Source of the DNA: Phyto melanocephala
Taxonomy: Eukaryota > Arthropoda > Insecta > Diptera > Rhinophoridae
Assembly (NCBI GenBank): GCA_941918925.1
Contig: OW799236.1
Coordinates: forward strand, 122,213,062-122,277,061
Direction: 5' to 3'
DNA: 64,000 nucleotides
Positions 47,181 to 58,673 of this stretch are shown here, piece after piece. The notes beneath the pieces were generated by a model. The model saw only the letters and a program-made list of their open reading frames with translations. It had not been told where the DNA came from and did not search any database. How positions within the stretch are numbered: the stretch's first letter is position 1; each line of letters opens with the position of its first letter. Both the position numbers and the translations under genes were made by a program.

Positions 47181-48003
47181 ACTAGCCAAACCCGGCGCGC
47201 GTTGCTACGCCCCTTAATGAATCGAAATGCATTCTGAATTTTAATTGAATATCAAGTGAAATAACCTAAAAGTTATAATTTTTTTTATGGGCGTGGCATT
47301 GCCCACTTTTCTAGTCACGAAATTGTAAAGTCATAACAGCTCAATATGTGTGCAAAGTTTCAGAAGAATCGGACCAGTGCAAGTACCCCAAAATTAAAAT
47401 TGTTTTTATGGGCGTGGCCCTGCCCACTTATCTTATCACGAAATTGTAAAGTCATAACAGCTCAATATGTGTGCAAAGTTTCAGAATAATCGGTCCAGTG
47501 CAAGTACTTCAAAATGATACCTTTTTTTATGGGCGTGGCACTGCCCACTTTTCTAATCACGAAGTTATTTAGTCATGACAGCTCAATATGTGTGCAAAGT
47601 TTCAGAAAAATCAGTCTGGTGCAAGTACCTCAAAATTATAGCCTTTTTTTATGGGCGTGGCCCCGCCCAATTTTTTTATCACAAAATTATAAAGTCACGA
47701 CAGCTTAATATGTGTGCAAAGTTTCAGCAAAATCGGTCCAGTGCAAGTACCTCAAAATTAAAACTTTTTTAGGGGCGTGGCCCCGCCCACTTTTCTTATC
47801 ACGAAATTATTTAGTCATGACAGCTCGATATGTGTGCAAAGTTTCAGAAAAATCGGTCAAGTGCAAGTAGCTAAAACTGATAACTAATTTTTTATGGGCG
47901 TGGCCCCGCCCACTTTTTTTCATCCATAAACACTCCCCGGTATGTGTACAACAACTTACCAAAGTTTGAGCCCGATCGGTTTTACAGTTTCAGAGTCTAT
48001 AGC

Positions 48004-48062
<59 letters not shown>

Positions 48063-48086
48063 TTCACTTTTATATATATAGAAGAT
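47181..48086 (+). repeat. 906 bp repeat: 6 x 121 bp tandem array ending in (CA)n
   Basis: Begins ACTAGCCAAACCCGGCGCGC. Six units follow, each with ATGGGCGTGGC, GCCCACTTTTCT, AGCTCAATATGTGTGCAAAG and CAGTGCAAGTACC. GGGCGTGG recurs at 47289, 47410, 47531, 47653, 47773 and 47896, so the period is 120-123. A unique tail (ACTCCCCGGTATGTGTACAA) leads to a CA run and the end TTTTATATATATAGAAGAT. Non-coding; the layout is that of a dispersed insect repeat with a microsatellite near its 3' end. Confidence 0.85.
48006..48058. repeat. (CA)26 microsatellite
   Basis: Uninterrupted CA run inside the 3' end of the 121 bp-unit element. Confidence 0.9.
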
Positions 48087-49914
48087 AGTTTTTAGCAGTT
48101 TTATGAAATATACCACCCCTGAGAGTCTTACAGCAAAACACACACTCTGCCTCAGCTAAATGCCGCAGAATCTGAACAGCTCTTTCTTTAATTGTCTTAT
48201 AATGTCTTGATTTACTTGTGTTCTATCATAATAAAAGCTAAACATTCTTGTAAGCTTTATTCAGTGTTGAGTAGGGTTCTATGTAGAAATATTTTTGAGA
48301 TTTACTCTATATTTGTACACATATTAGCGTTGCTTTAACCTACTTAGTCAATTATAACACCATTTGTCATTTAAACAAAAAAAAAAAATAATCTAGAAAA
48401 ATATGTGTTTCAAAATTTTTTTTATTTATTTTCCTTTGTTTCAAGAAATTACTTAGTGTAACTAATCGGTGAGAATGTAACAAACACTTCAGATCCTTTT
48501 AAATGCTTTCAAACATAACCGTCATTTAGGTTCCTAAAAATATTTGGTTCCTTTTTTTCGTTTTTTCATAAAATTCTCTTTTACGATGTCAGTTACAAAA
48601 CATTGCTTCCTTAATGTCAATTCAAACACACACTCAGTTTCTTGTTCCTTGCAAGAAAAGCAAAGCAAAAATAAATAACAATTTCTAAAGGATCCCCTCA
48701 GTGTCAGCGTGACAATCTTACAAAAAAAAAAAAAAAGAGAACAAACACCAACAAAAATCTTCGAGTTACAGCAAAAATCAGCAGAAGCAGCAGCAGCAGG
48801 TCCTTTAACAAACACTTGAAAGGAAAGTAGAAACCGTGGGAACACTCTAAATGCACATGTGTTTAAGAAAAAAAAAATAAGAAACAAAAATCCCAACTGT
48901 AATACTTAAACAACATAAGAAACCACCACAAAACTATTATCGTCCTCTTGTATGTATGTGCATTATATTAAGTATATATTTATATACATATATACATACA
49001 TACAAACATATATTTTTAAACAGATTTTACTTCATATACATACATATTTCACTTGTATTTTCATGTATGTATTTCTAGTATTAATACGTTATATGTTTGT
49101 ACATATAGATTAAAACAAAAAGGATGACAAGCATTTACTTAATAGTTATACTTGAAGGACTTATTTATCACTAGTGTTGTGAATGCCTTCGGATCAAGTA
49201 TGATCAAAATCAATAAAAAAAAAATAAATCTGTGTGTAATAGCAGTGCCCATAAGCAGTTACATTTAGTAGAAACAGTTGTGTTGAAAATATTATCAATA
49301 AAACTTAATTACTATTTGAAAAACTTCCTAATTCTTAATTATTTTGGTGTACATATACATCTTGCTAACTAGTTTTTTTAATCTTTATTTCGGTAATTAG
49401 TTTTCTTATATAAACTCTATAGTCCAAGTCAGGTTATTTAGGATTTTTTTAAAATTGTTCTTTTTAATTCTTCTTTTTAATTAATTAATTAAACTTAATT
49501 TCTAAAACTTCATTTGGTCCATTATTCTTCTAATGTGGACAGTAAGTCTTAAATTGAGCTTAAATAGAAACAGTGGGCGTTGTACCTTTAATATAAAGAA
49601 AATACATTTTATATAAAAGGTCATAACATCTATAGTTCTTGAAATTCCAAAAATACCTGGATCAATGCCTTTATATTTTTTACTCATTTGTTTGCATCGA
49701 ATTGTCTGATTACAGTTAGAAATTTATAGAGTTAGAACAGGAGGCGTGAATTTTCTTATTTACTTATAAGTCAACAAATTAAAAAAAAATTATTTTATTT
49801 ATAAAAAAAAAAATACAAAATTAAAAAATACGTAATTAAAAAAAAAATTAAGGCATTTAGTGTTATCGGAAAATATAAAACAAATGTTAATGCATTTAGG
49901 CAAATCTTTCCTTG
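48087..49914. other. AT-rich intergenic DNA
   Basis: About 1.8 kb with no recognised gene. A GCA repeat is at 48,783-48,798 and CATA runs near 48,985. The longest open frame (120 codons, minus, 48,534-48,896) is Phe/Cys-biased and unlike a protein. Confidence 0.45.
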
Positions 49915-51060
49915 AGAAGGAAAGACTTAATACTGCTGACACAGAATTGCATTCACAAAAGCACGGTTGAAGAAAAACCTTTCCTATAATAAAGCGCGAT
50001 TTTTTAAGCGTACTTTTCTTTTTAAATCTAATAAAACACTCAAATATATTCAAAATTTTTATTGGAATAGATAAATTGGTCTTTGCCATTTACTTTTTAA
50101 AAATAACTTCATGTAAATGTTGGCCGCGGCTCCGGCTCAAATGGTCCATTTGTAAGGTCCAATTTCGCACCACTTTTTCGAGTATTTCGGCCTGTATTCC
50201 ATGAATAATACGTGTTATGTTATACTCTAAGGCTTCAATCGTGTTTGGCTTGTTCACATAGACCAACGACTTCACATAACCCCATAAGAAATAGTGAAGA
50301 GGCGTCAAATCACATGATCTTGGCGGCTAACTCACAGGGCCATTTCGAGAGATAAACTGCTCACCAAATTCATCCTTCAATATGTCCATTGTTTCAAGAG
50401 CTGTGTGGCATGTGGCACCGTCTTGTTGAAACCACATATCAACCAAGTACAACTCAGCCAATTGGGACAAAAAAAGTCGCGTATCATCGTTATCGTTTGT
50501 CGTTTCTTCCACTGTCGTCTTTGAAGAAAAATTGACCGATGATGCCACCAGCCTATAAACAACACCAAACTGTCGTTTTTTCGGGATGCATCGGTAACTC
50601 TTGTTCGGCATGTGGCTGTTCTTCACCCCAGATGCGACAATTTTTCTTGTTTACGTATCCAGAAATGAGCCTCATCGCTGAACACAATTTTTCGATTTTA
50701 ACAATTTGCAGTCGTTGCTCGTTTGTGAGTTTCCCCATGATGAAATGGCAGAATATACTATACACTTTTCACTTTCACACACGTAGTTTGGACACAATTA
50801 CCAAGAAGTGCTGCCAGCCTGAAAAAAATTTAATTCATAAAAAATCATCCTTTAATATCAACGACTGTAACGTTAAATGCTCTCATTGTTGAATTTTTTT
50901 TATTTTTTATTCAGCAAAAAAACAAAACCAAAACAAACCAGTGGTTACAAAATTTATTTAATTTTAATGAAAATATGGTACCATTGTTGAGAGCATCAAA
51001 AACAACGCTTTAAAAATTAAATAGATTATATCTTACGATTTCTGCGACATACTTAATTGA
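49915..51060 (-). repeat. dispersed repeat Y, copy b (split by a mariner)
   Basis: The left part (49,915-49,987) and right part (50,856-51,060) are collinear with copy a at 33,968-34,195 once 49,988-50,855 is removed. Landmarks are CAGAATTGCATTCACAAAAG on the left, and CGACTGTAACGTTAAATGCT and GAAAATATGGTACCATTGTT on the right. Confidence 0.6.
49988..50855 (-). mobile_element. mariner element with DUF4817-type transposase, disabled
   Basis: Ends are ATAAAGCGCGATTTTTTAAG and, inverted, AAAAAATCATCCTTTAATA, with TA at both edges. On the minus strand ATG at 50,738 starts MGKLTNEQRLQIVKIE. The next ~100 codons of a normal protein are missing, and sequence resumes with the first catalytic Asp segment (FSDEAHFWI, one frame over). 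GYVNKKNCRIW, LPMHPEKTTVWC, MWFQQDGATCHTALETMD (second Asp), CDLTPLHYFLWGYVKS (third Asp) and SRGQHLHEVIFKK follow to 50,093. It lost an internal segment and has two or more frameshifts, but all three catalytic Asp codons survive. Confidence 0.85.
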
Positions 51061-52734
51061 CATGTTAATTTGTATGGAAAATCTTGTTACTTTGGAATTC
51101 TGTTTCAACATTTCTTTCATTTGAAGCTTTTTTATGGTTCTTACGATGTTTATAGCATCATTTCATGTAATGGTGCTGATATGAACATTAAAAATAAAGG
51201 GATTTCTCATATTTTTTACAATATAATTAAGGATTTGGGATTTGTTATTCATAATAATCATAGAAATAGAGTTCGGGATTGGTAGCTCCAGTGCTAACTA
51301 ACGAGCTTCTATCTTTCCTGGCTAGTTAGTAAGTTAAGCAACTTATTGATCTCTTTAAAACATCTATAAATCCAAGACTATTGGAAAGCTTTCAAAATTG
51401 TATAATATTTCTTTTTTAGTACTTCGTACGTAGACAACATTTATTTTTATCGATATTCTAACGATTTTCCAATTTGCTTCTGGTCTTTACATTTTCTTTC
51501 TTTAATTTCCACTTCAGTAATTTTGGGAAAAATGGTTTTAAAAAAACTAGGCATAATTAGAATATGTTAAGAAAAACTTCGCTATAATTTTAACCGCACC
51601 TGTGCTTTCCTATATACTTAAAAATATGTGAATGTATGCAAGTACATATTTTTGTATGTATTTATTGGTATGTGTAAGAAAACGATCATTTACAAAGTGC
51701 ATAGAATATGATTTTCATATGAATAAAAACATGAAACTAAGCTACAAAAACTTGTTGTTGTTGTTGCAACAACATCAATAATGTTAAACACCAAACTACG
51801 TAAAAGGTACTGGTTGTAACTCAAGTTAGTGAAAGGTTTCAAATTTCATGGAAAAGTGTACAAAGAATGAAAAAAAAAATGAAAAAAGATAAAAAAAATC
51901 GAGCACTGATCCCCTTCAATAGCTGGCTGAGAACAAAAGGTTATCAGCACAACGAAAAAATATACATAAAACACCAACACTTGAACAAAACCAAAATAAT
52001 AATGCGACATGCTTAAGGATACACCATCACACAGAACCCATTCTACTATGTATGTATGTATGTATGTATGTACGTTTGTAAACATGTTCTAGAGAATGTG
52101 AGTGTCTGTTTACTTAATGCAACATCCGTCTTGCCCTTTTTATAAAACGCATTTATTTTTCTTTTTTTTTTCTTTTTCATTTACAATTGATTTCTAATCA
52201 TTTTGTGCCATAAAACAAAAAATAAAGAAATGCCACCGACACAATATCTAACAATGATTTTCGATCTTGTAAATTTCTTAGAAACCATTTATGAATATAT
52301 ACACCTTAACTGTTCACTAAACTAAATGAAACAAATAGAACTTGAAATTGAATGAATTGAAAGGTGAAAAAGATTATTAAAAAGAAGACAAAAAAATGTA
52401 AAGAAAATAAAATAAATCTCAATGCAAGTAAAATATTTGAAATGTACGTTTCAGAGTCTGAACATCCTGCAGACGTAGGGCTACGATGTGTTACTCTATT
52501 ATTTGAAATAATTTAGAGAAATTGATGTCAGTTTACGCAAAAACAAATAAATGCTGGTTAAAAAGTCAGATTTATAAAAAAAAAGTTTTAATATTCTCAT
52601 GTAGTTTAACCTTTTTCCACCAATAAAGGCATATAAAACATTGTTCCTTTAAAATCGGTTTGTATAAAGTTTTATATATTTATATGAAAAAGGTGATTGT
52701 ATAATTTTACATAACAATTGGCATCCGCTTATTT
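51061..52734. other. AT-rich intergenic DNA with microsatellite
   Basis: No recognised gene. TATG units occupy 52,047-52,072. Short open frames lack family patterns. Confidence 0.45.
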
Positions 52735-53085
52735 AGAGATATAGAACTTTGAAATGGAATAAAACAAAGATGCATTTTTAAAATTGATATCAAATTAACT
52801 TTATTCGAAAGAAAATCTTCTGGCATTATAATTTAAATATAACTTCTGACATATGACTGCCATGGATGTCTCGGACGTAGTCTAATTTGGAGGACCAATC
52901 TTCGATGATTTTATCGCTAAATAAAATCGCTTATGAAAATCAGGATCAACGGCAATCTGCTTTGGCTCCATTCAGCTTAGCTATTCATGCGTTAGTCTTT
53001 ATATCTGGAAATGCTAAACGAAACTAAACAGAATCACTTGACAGGTGACAAAATGGTCGTAAATTAAAAAAAGTGTTGCCAATTT
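52735..53085 (-). pseudogene. internally deleted mariner derivative
   Basis: On the minus strand a start-like ATGAATAGC (near 53,010) is followed within 60 bases by DPDFHKR and FSDK (first catalytic Asp). The sequence then jumps straight to EDWSSKLDYVRD and HGSHMSEVIFKL, the extreme C-terminus of the DUF4817-type mariners. The central ~500 bases of the gene are gone. The flanks should hold TIRs but I could not match them exactly. Confidence 0.6.
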
Positions 53086-54469
53086 AAATTACTATTCCTC
53101 TATAAAAAACACATTAGATAAATAATCTTAAAAAATTTAGATTTATTAACTAACTTTTAGTTATAAAGTCGTCTAAATTACATGACAGCAATGCATGGAA
53201 TTTTTAAGAAAATTTTTATTAAAATATTAAATTGTACAGTACTTTAGCCTGTTATCAATCATACGGAATATCAAGGTTTATCCGCGTTTGTTTTTTGGAT
53301 CGGCATAGTATTTATCAGTCACCAAAAATTATGTTTCTGCTGACAATTTGAGGTCCATTTCGAATATGTTTGTTATCCCTAATAAGCTAGTTATTGAATT
53401 TGATTACAAATTTGTATTTAAACACCAACGGCAGTTTAGAGTTTAACGTGATTTTTGGAGAACGACGTTTTATTTTATCACGGTTTTTATTAAAAAAATT
53501 TAAATTCGAAAATACCTAGAAACTTGAAGTAAAAAAGAAGGCATAAATTTTTAAGATTTATTGGGTAATATGAAGGGTTTAATTTAAGTGACACTAACCT
53601 CACATTAATCATATTATTCCCATTAATCGTTTTACACTATTTTGGTGTAATAAAATTTTAGACAATTTTTATGCAGTTATTATCGCACATGAGCTCAAAT
53701 GAATAAAAAAGATCAAGATTTGTTTAAACTTCGAAAGTGTTATGTGTTACTTATTGAAATTTCTCTGAAAGTAGATTACGAAATTCAATGTTATTACTCT
53801 TACGCATAAACAGAGGAACCGGAAAAAAGTCTTTTTTAAAAAAATTGGTTTTCCCAAAAATCTAATTATCCTAGAACAACAAATTTTTGATCAACTAAGT
53901 AGCAAGCATAACATATATCTTAGTTTGTGTGGAAAAATTAAACAAAATAATGTCTGGCGAAAGAGTTCAAAATTCTGGGGCAAAATCAAGACATACGAAC
54001 GCCATCGTAATTTGAGTCGAACGTTCGACTTTGCTATGCTTTTAGTATATTTTCTAAAATTACAATGTCATAATTTGCGCCCTTTTTCTACGTCTAACGA
54101 CCTTCTTAAACGAAAATGGCCAGCAGCTCAGAAATTTTATAAAGTAAACACAAAGTTTATCAAAAATTATTTTAATCAAGCTGTCGTTAGCCAAAAGGGT
54201 TTCCTTGGATTTAGAGCTCTACTAGATGTGAGCAATCATTTTAAAGTTTTCCTCTTGCCAATGTTAAAAATTTTAGCTAGAGATTAAAATTTTGCCGGAG
54301 TTACTGTATTGCTAAAAATATTTAAAATCGAAATAGCGATGTCAGATGGTGCAATACACTGCGGTATAATATTATAGTCGCAGATCAGAAAATATCTATT
54401 CTATTTATTCATATGTTTTTCACCGTTGATGATGATTTTGACCGTTGAACGTGATTTTAGAGTAGTGCG
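53086..54469. other. AT-rich intergenic DNA
   Basis: No recognised element. A 120-codon open frame at 53,925-54,287 is basic and aromatic with no family pattern; treated as chance. Confidence 0.4.
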
Positions 54470-54762
54470 TTATTATAGACGCACTCCTAATAGCATATTT
54501 AAACTAGAAATTATTTACAGGTCAGTAATCAATAACAGCGACTTTGAGCTCCATAATCGTGTCATAATGCTTATTTCCAGCATAGATTTTGAGCACCTTG
54601 ATTCGCCAGATTTTTTCCATTGAATTTTAGTCTAGATAACAGGCTAGCCATTCCAATTGCGGTTTGTTATTTGACTCTAGCCACAATTGGACATGGTTAC
54701 TTTTGTGTACCTCGTCATTATCCTGCTGAATAATCATATTTTTTCTACGATTTCTCTCAAAA
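54470..54762 (-). pseudogene. Tc1-like transposase C-terminal relic
   Basis: The minus strand gives IIQQDNDEVHKSNHVQLWLE, with the second catalytic Asp in QQDND and the HKS that follows it in Tc1 proteins. NSMEKIWRIK (counterpart of NPIENLW, Glu kept) and a C-terminal tail follow. Several stops. It abuts dispersed repeat copy 4 at 54,763. A possible upstream piece (GCFGSEFDRIHYP-like) lies beyond the repeat at 55,301-55,390, suggesting the repeat inserted into the Tc1 copy. Confidence 0.75.
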
Positions 54763-55300
54763 ACAAGTAAGTGTGCTATGCCGAATCTTATATGCCCTTC
54801 ACAACGTGTAGTCATGCAATAACAATTGTTTGTATCAGCCTTCATCTCATTAATATGAAATACGTACATACAAACATACATTATTTTTATGAAGACTTTA
54901 TCCGCTTAAAATCATTCCATTGTAAAATTATAAATTGAAAAAAAATAAAAAAAAATAATAAAAATTTTCTTTTTGACTTAGCTGGGATTCAAACCAGTTT
55001 GTATTGGTGTGAAAAGACGAGGTGGTCTAGGTTTTTTCATCATATCTCAGTTGTTTATAGAGCGATTTTTCTGATTTTCCGATTTATTATCTGATATTTT
55101 GGTACCTTACACGGGTCTTGAAAATGTCTGGGGCTTCAAAAAGTTGATTTCAACATGACTCACGGACAGAGCTTAATTGACTTCCCTATTCATAAGCTTT
55201 CAGAAAATATATACTTTATAGAGTCGTAAATCAAAAATGTAGAAATTTCACACGGAATGACAAGCCTATATATACCCTTGCACTCACTGTGAAGGGTATA
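54763..55300 (-). repeat. dispersed repeat, copy 4 (form B)
   Basis: Reverse-oriented; ends ACAAGTAAGTGTGCTATGCC and GTGAAGGGTATA. The B-box block (reads TTAGCTGGGATTCAAACC here) lies beside the ACGAGGTGG section, so the central block is in form B, opposite to copies 1 and 5. The A/T tract is short and the copy is the most compact at 538 bp. Confidence 0.8.
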
Positions 55301-55651
55301 CAAATTTTGTCTGGAGAAGGGTAGTGTATTCTGTCGAATTCAGAGCCAAAAAATGCACCAAAACCATTATACATATTCATATTCGGCTTAAAAAGCCGAC
55401 ACAATATGCATACATTAACTTAGCTGCAAATATTTTTCAGAAATTTCTTTCGGAATATTAGAATTGTCACTGAAATATGGTTAATAAAGGCACACATTTT
55501 TTTTTTACCTTCCCTAAAATACACCTCAGGTTTTGTCACAAATTAACTCGGTATGGCGCCCACCGAATATGTTCTAACTATGTTTAACAAAACAAAATAT
55601 TTTGATTAAGGTGCGCTTAATCGCCTAGTATGTATATATTTTTGGCAAATA

Positions 55652-55986
55652 CAGTCGTGTCTGGATATAGTGAACTAATTTTTGCAAGGCTTGTTCATAG
55701 TATCCAGGTTGTTCTCTATATCAAGGTTGAAATTTTTGTTCATAAACTCGTTTTATTTACTAAAAATACATACATGTAAATGCAAGAATGGGAGAAGCTG
55801 ATTAGAAACAATTTGTACAAAAAAGGAAATATATGTACATACTTATTTAAGTTTAATAAAAGAATTGTTGTTGAAGTTGTTTTCAAAATTTTGTTCACTA
55901 TTAGAGTTTTTTACTATTTAGAGTACTCCATGCAAAAATTTTGGTGTTCACTATATGGAGGTGTTCACTATATCCAGACACGACTG
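55652..55986. repeat. 335 bp TIR element, pogo-like ends, TA target
   Basis: CAGTCGTGTCTGGATATAGT at 55652 pairs with ACTATATCCAGACACGACTG ending at 55986, 20 of 20. TA lies on both sides (55650-55651, 55987-55988). Starting CAGT with a TA target is the pattern of pogo-type Tc1/mariner relatives. No transposase inside. Confidence 0.85.
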
Positions 55987-55988
55987 TA

Positions 55989-56733
55989 ATCGCTAAAAAA
56001 TTAAAGAAATGAAATCCTATCTATAGTAAATCGATATACTTATACTTAGTAATTATCTGTCAGCTAAGCAAGAATCTATTTTTTACAATTGATATGTAAT
56101 AATTCTATTACATAATTACTAAATTGTAATACTTCAAACTAGCAATAGTAATTCCGAAAACAACTTTGTATATCACAACACCGCAATATACATTATTATT
56201 GAAACAAAACTTAAAAAAATGTTACATATTATTCAATGCTTTATAACACATGAACATTTTTTGTTTATCTTATGCCACTCACCTGGTAGTTGTGAATACT
56301 GACTTACTGACTGATTTTCTCAAATGCACATTTTCCTTACAAAAAATAAACAATGAGCAAATAATTCCGCTTGTATAATAACTGCCATCAGGGGTGTATC
56401 GATGAGAAGGAACAAGTAATAACGAATTCCCCTTTTTCCATATGCCGATTAATATATGGGAGAAGAAAAGAGAAAGTTTAACTAGTTTGTTAAAACGTCT
56501 CTGCATGTAAGTGAATTTTTGATTAAAGTACATACATACATGCAACAAAATACATACGATAGATACATAACTGTTATATTGGTTACTAATGCAAGTATTA
56601 ACTAAAGTAATGTTTTGTAATTTAGGTGTGGAATTCAACTGTGAAAACACATTTGTAAGTGGTACCCTTTGATTATCTTATGGTGTTTTCTTTTCTGACT
56701 TAAATGTTGCATTAATTGTGCCCTATGCCTTTT
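55989..56733. other. intergenic DNA with one strong splice-donor motif
   Basis: Minus strand CTACCAG|GTGAGT at 56,283/56,282 is a consensus donor preceded by 120 open codons, though these are AT-biased. No start codon context or family was recognised, so it is listed here and not as a gene. Confidence 0.3.
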
Positions 56734-57427
56734 TATACCCTTCACCTGTGGTGCACAAGGGTATATATAGCTTTGTCATTCCGTTTGTAATTTCTACAAT
56801 TTTCATTTCCGACCCCATAAAGTATATATTTTCTGAAAGCTTATGAATAGAGGAGTCGATTAAGCCCTGACCGTCTGTCCGTCTGCCCGTCTGTCCGTGT
56901 GTTGGTTGAAATCAACTTTTAGAAGCAACTATATGTTCCTCAGATCTGTATATGGTATCAATCTCTTGGAAATATCCAGGAATGAATCGCTATTGAAATT
57001 CAGCACAATCGCCCCATAACTTTCTGAGATATGAACAAAAAACCACGACCACCTCGTTTTTTTTCACAATTACAACAACAACATACATACATAGATACAT
57101 GTAAAAAACATACCAAACAAAAAAAAAAATATTAAAAATAAGAAAAAAATAATAAAAAAAACTAAAAAAAAAAAATTTTTCTAAAAAAATTTTTTAAAAA
57201 AATTTAAAAAAAATATAAAAAAAAATAATAAAATATAAATAATATATTAAATAAAATAAAATTTTTTTGGCTCAGCTGGGATTCGATGCCACATTTATTC
57301 TAACGTGTACGTATGCACGTATTTTATATGGGATGAATGGTGATACAAACAATTGTTATTGCATGACTACACGTTGTGAAGGGTATATAAGATTCGGCAC
57401 GGCCGAATATAGCACTGTTACTTGTTT
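56734..57427 (+). repeat. dispersed repeat, copy 5 (form A), best-preserved
   Basis: Starts TATACCCTTCACCTGTGGTG, continuing as a palindrome to AAGGGTATA. The order is then TTTGTCATTCCGTTTGTAAT, GACCCCATAAAGTATATATT, CTGTCCGT repeats, CACGACCACCTCG, an A/T tract, GGCTCAGCTGGGATTCGATG, TGAAGGGTATATAAGATTCG, the hairpin TTCGGCACGGCCGAA and the end CTTGTTTT. Copy 1 is its close match in reverse orientation. Confidence 0.9.
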
Positions 57428-58493
57428 TGTGTTCTCTTCTTAAAAATATGCAATATTATAAACGGGTGACATGCTCTTTTGTAATAATGTTGCCATCAAA
57501 ATAAGAAAAAATGTTACATGTCGTACCCTGATTTCAATCAAAGGGTTAGAATATTACACTCTTAAACAGCTGATATTTAACAGGAGAATTAAGTTTTTCT
57601 AGTGGTTACAAATAATTTTTGGTCCTAAATTAATAAAATGAAAGCAAGCAATGCAGTTTTACATAAAAATATAAGTAGCTATCATGTAAAAAAAGCTGAA
57701 AATAAATGTCTGTTAAATTCTGCTGATTATAAAGATAGCATTTTGTTAGGGTACAGGTGACCTTTGAAAAGTGTTTCACAATAAAAGGGCAAAGTCTATT
57801 TTAAATGTTAGAATTAAACACAAATTTCAAAAAGAAGAAGACTGTCCAGGCTCGTTATGTTTACAGTTGATGTTTGTGACGCGGACAAAGATCTTTGCCT
57901 TATACAGTTTTTACAACCATCCCATAGTTAGGATGTTTTTTAATAACGTCATGCTCAGTAGAAAATTATTTTGAAAAGAGAAATGAGAATAATTTTATAA
58001 AAATTATTTAATAAATGTGATTTTATTACACCAAATAACGGGGAAGTAATAAAGATGAGTGGTGCATCAACTAGGTATTAATAAAATGTTCAGTTTGGAA
58101 GGTAACAGTTTTGAAGGCTTAAATTAATTGAAAGAAATATCGTTCTTATTATTTTTTTCCAGGCCATTTTCCCCAAATTGTAATTTCTATTTCATATTTT
58201 AGGAGATTAATTTCATTTTAATAGTTTTCTTATGCAATACTAAAGAGCTTTAAGTTTCCATTTGTACTTTTCTAATTTATTAATTATATTTAAAAAAAAT
58301 CAACGTAAGAGTAATCGGTCTTATTATTTTTTCCAACACTGTATATAAAAATAGATTGATAACGCAATTTGATTAAGTCCAGAAAATTTTTAAGTAAATA
58401 AACATTTATTTATTGCGTCTGAAATAAGTACATTTTATTGATTACTTTTATTTCGTCAAATATTTGCATAATGTGAACAAACCTTTAGTCTTG
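57428..58493. other. intergenic DNA, nothing recognised
   Basis: AT-rich; no gene, RNA or repeat end seen. Confidence 0.45.
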
Positions 58494-58673
58494 TGGGTCG
58501 ATTATGGATAGCAACTGAGCTTTAGTTGAGTTGCAAGCTAGCAACTACAATTTTTCGGTTGCCAAATTTTCATATGAAATTGACAGTTGTTAGTTGCCAG
58601 TTGCCACCTTTTAATGCCTTTTTTGGCAACTGGCAACGTAACTAAGGTTCGGTTGCTATCCATAATCGACCCA
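58494..58673. repeat. 180 bp MITE, TGGGTCGATTATGGATAGCA ends
   Basis: Inverted ends TGGGTCGATTATGGATAGCA / TGCTATCCATAATCGACCCA match 20 of 20, with imperfect pairing further in (AACTGAGCTTTAGTTG with AACTAAGGTTCGGTTG-type). TTG is duplicated at 58491-58493 and 58674-58676. Internal GTTGCCA/TGGCAAC repeats add a second hairpin. Confidence 0.85.

Noticed and set aside
47280..48000. Regular 121 bp repeats considered as a CRISPR-like array
   Set aside because: The whole unit is repeated with no unique spacers, and the genome is eukaryotic.
48534..48896. 120-codon minus-strand frame
   Set aside because: Phe/Cys-heavy translation of T-rich DNA, no conserved pattern, no splice context.
53925..54287. 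120-codon plus-strand frame
   Set aside because: No family motif and no support beyond length; AT-rich chance frame.
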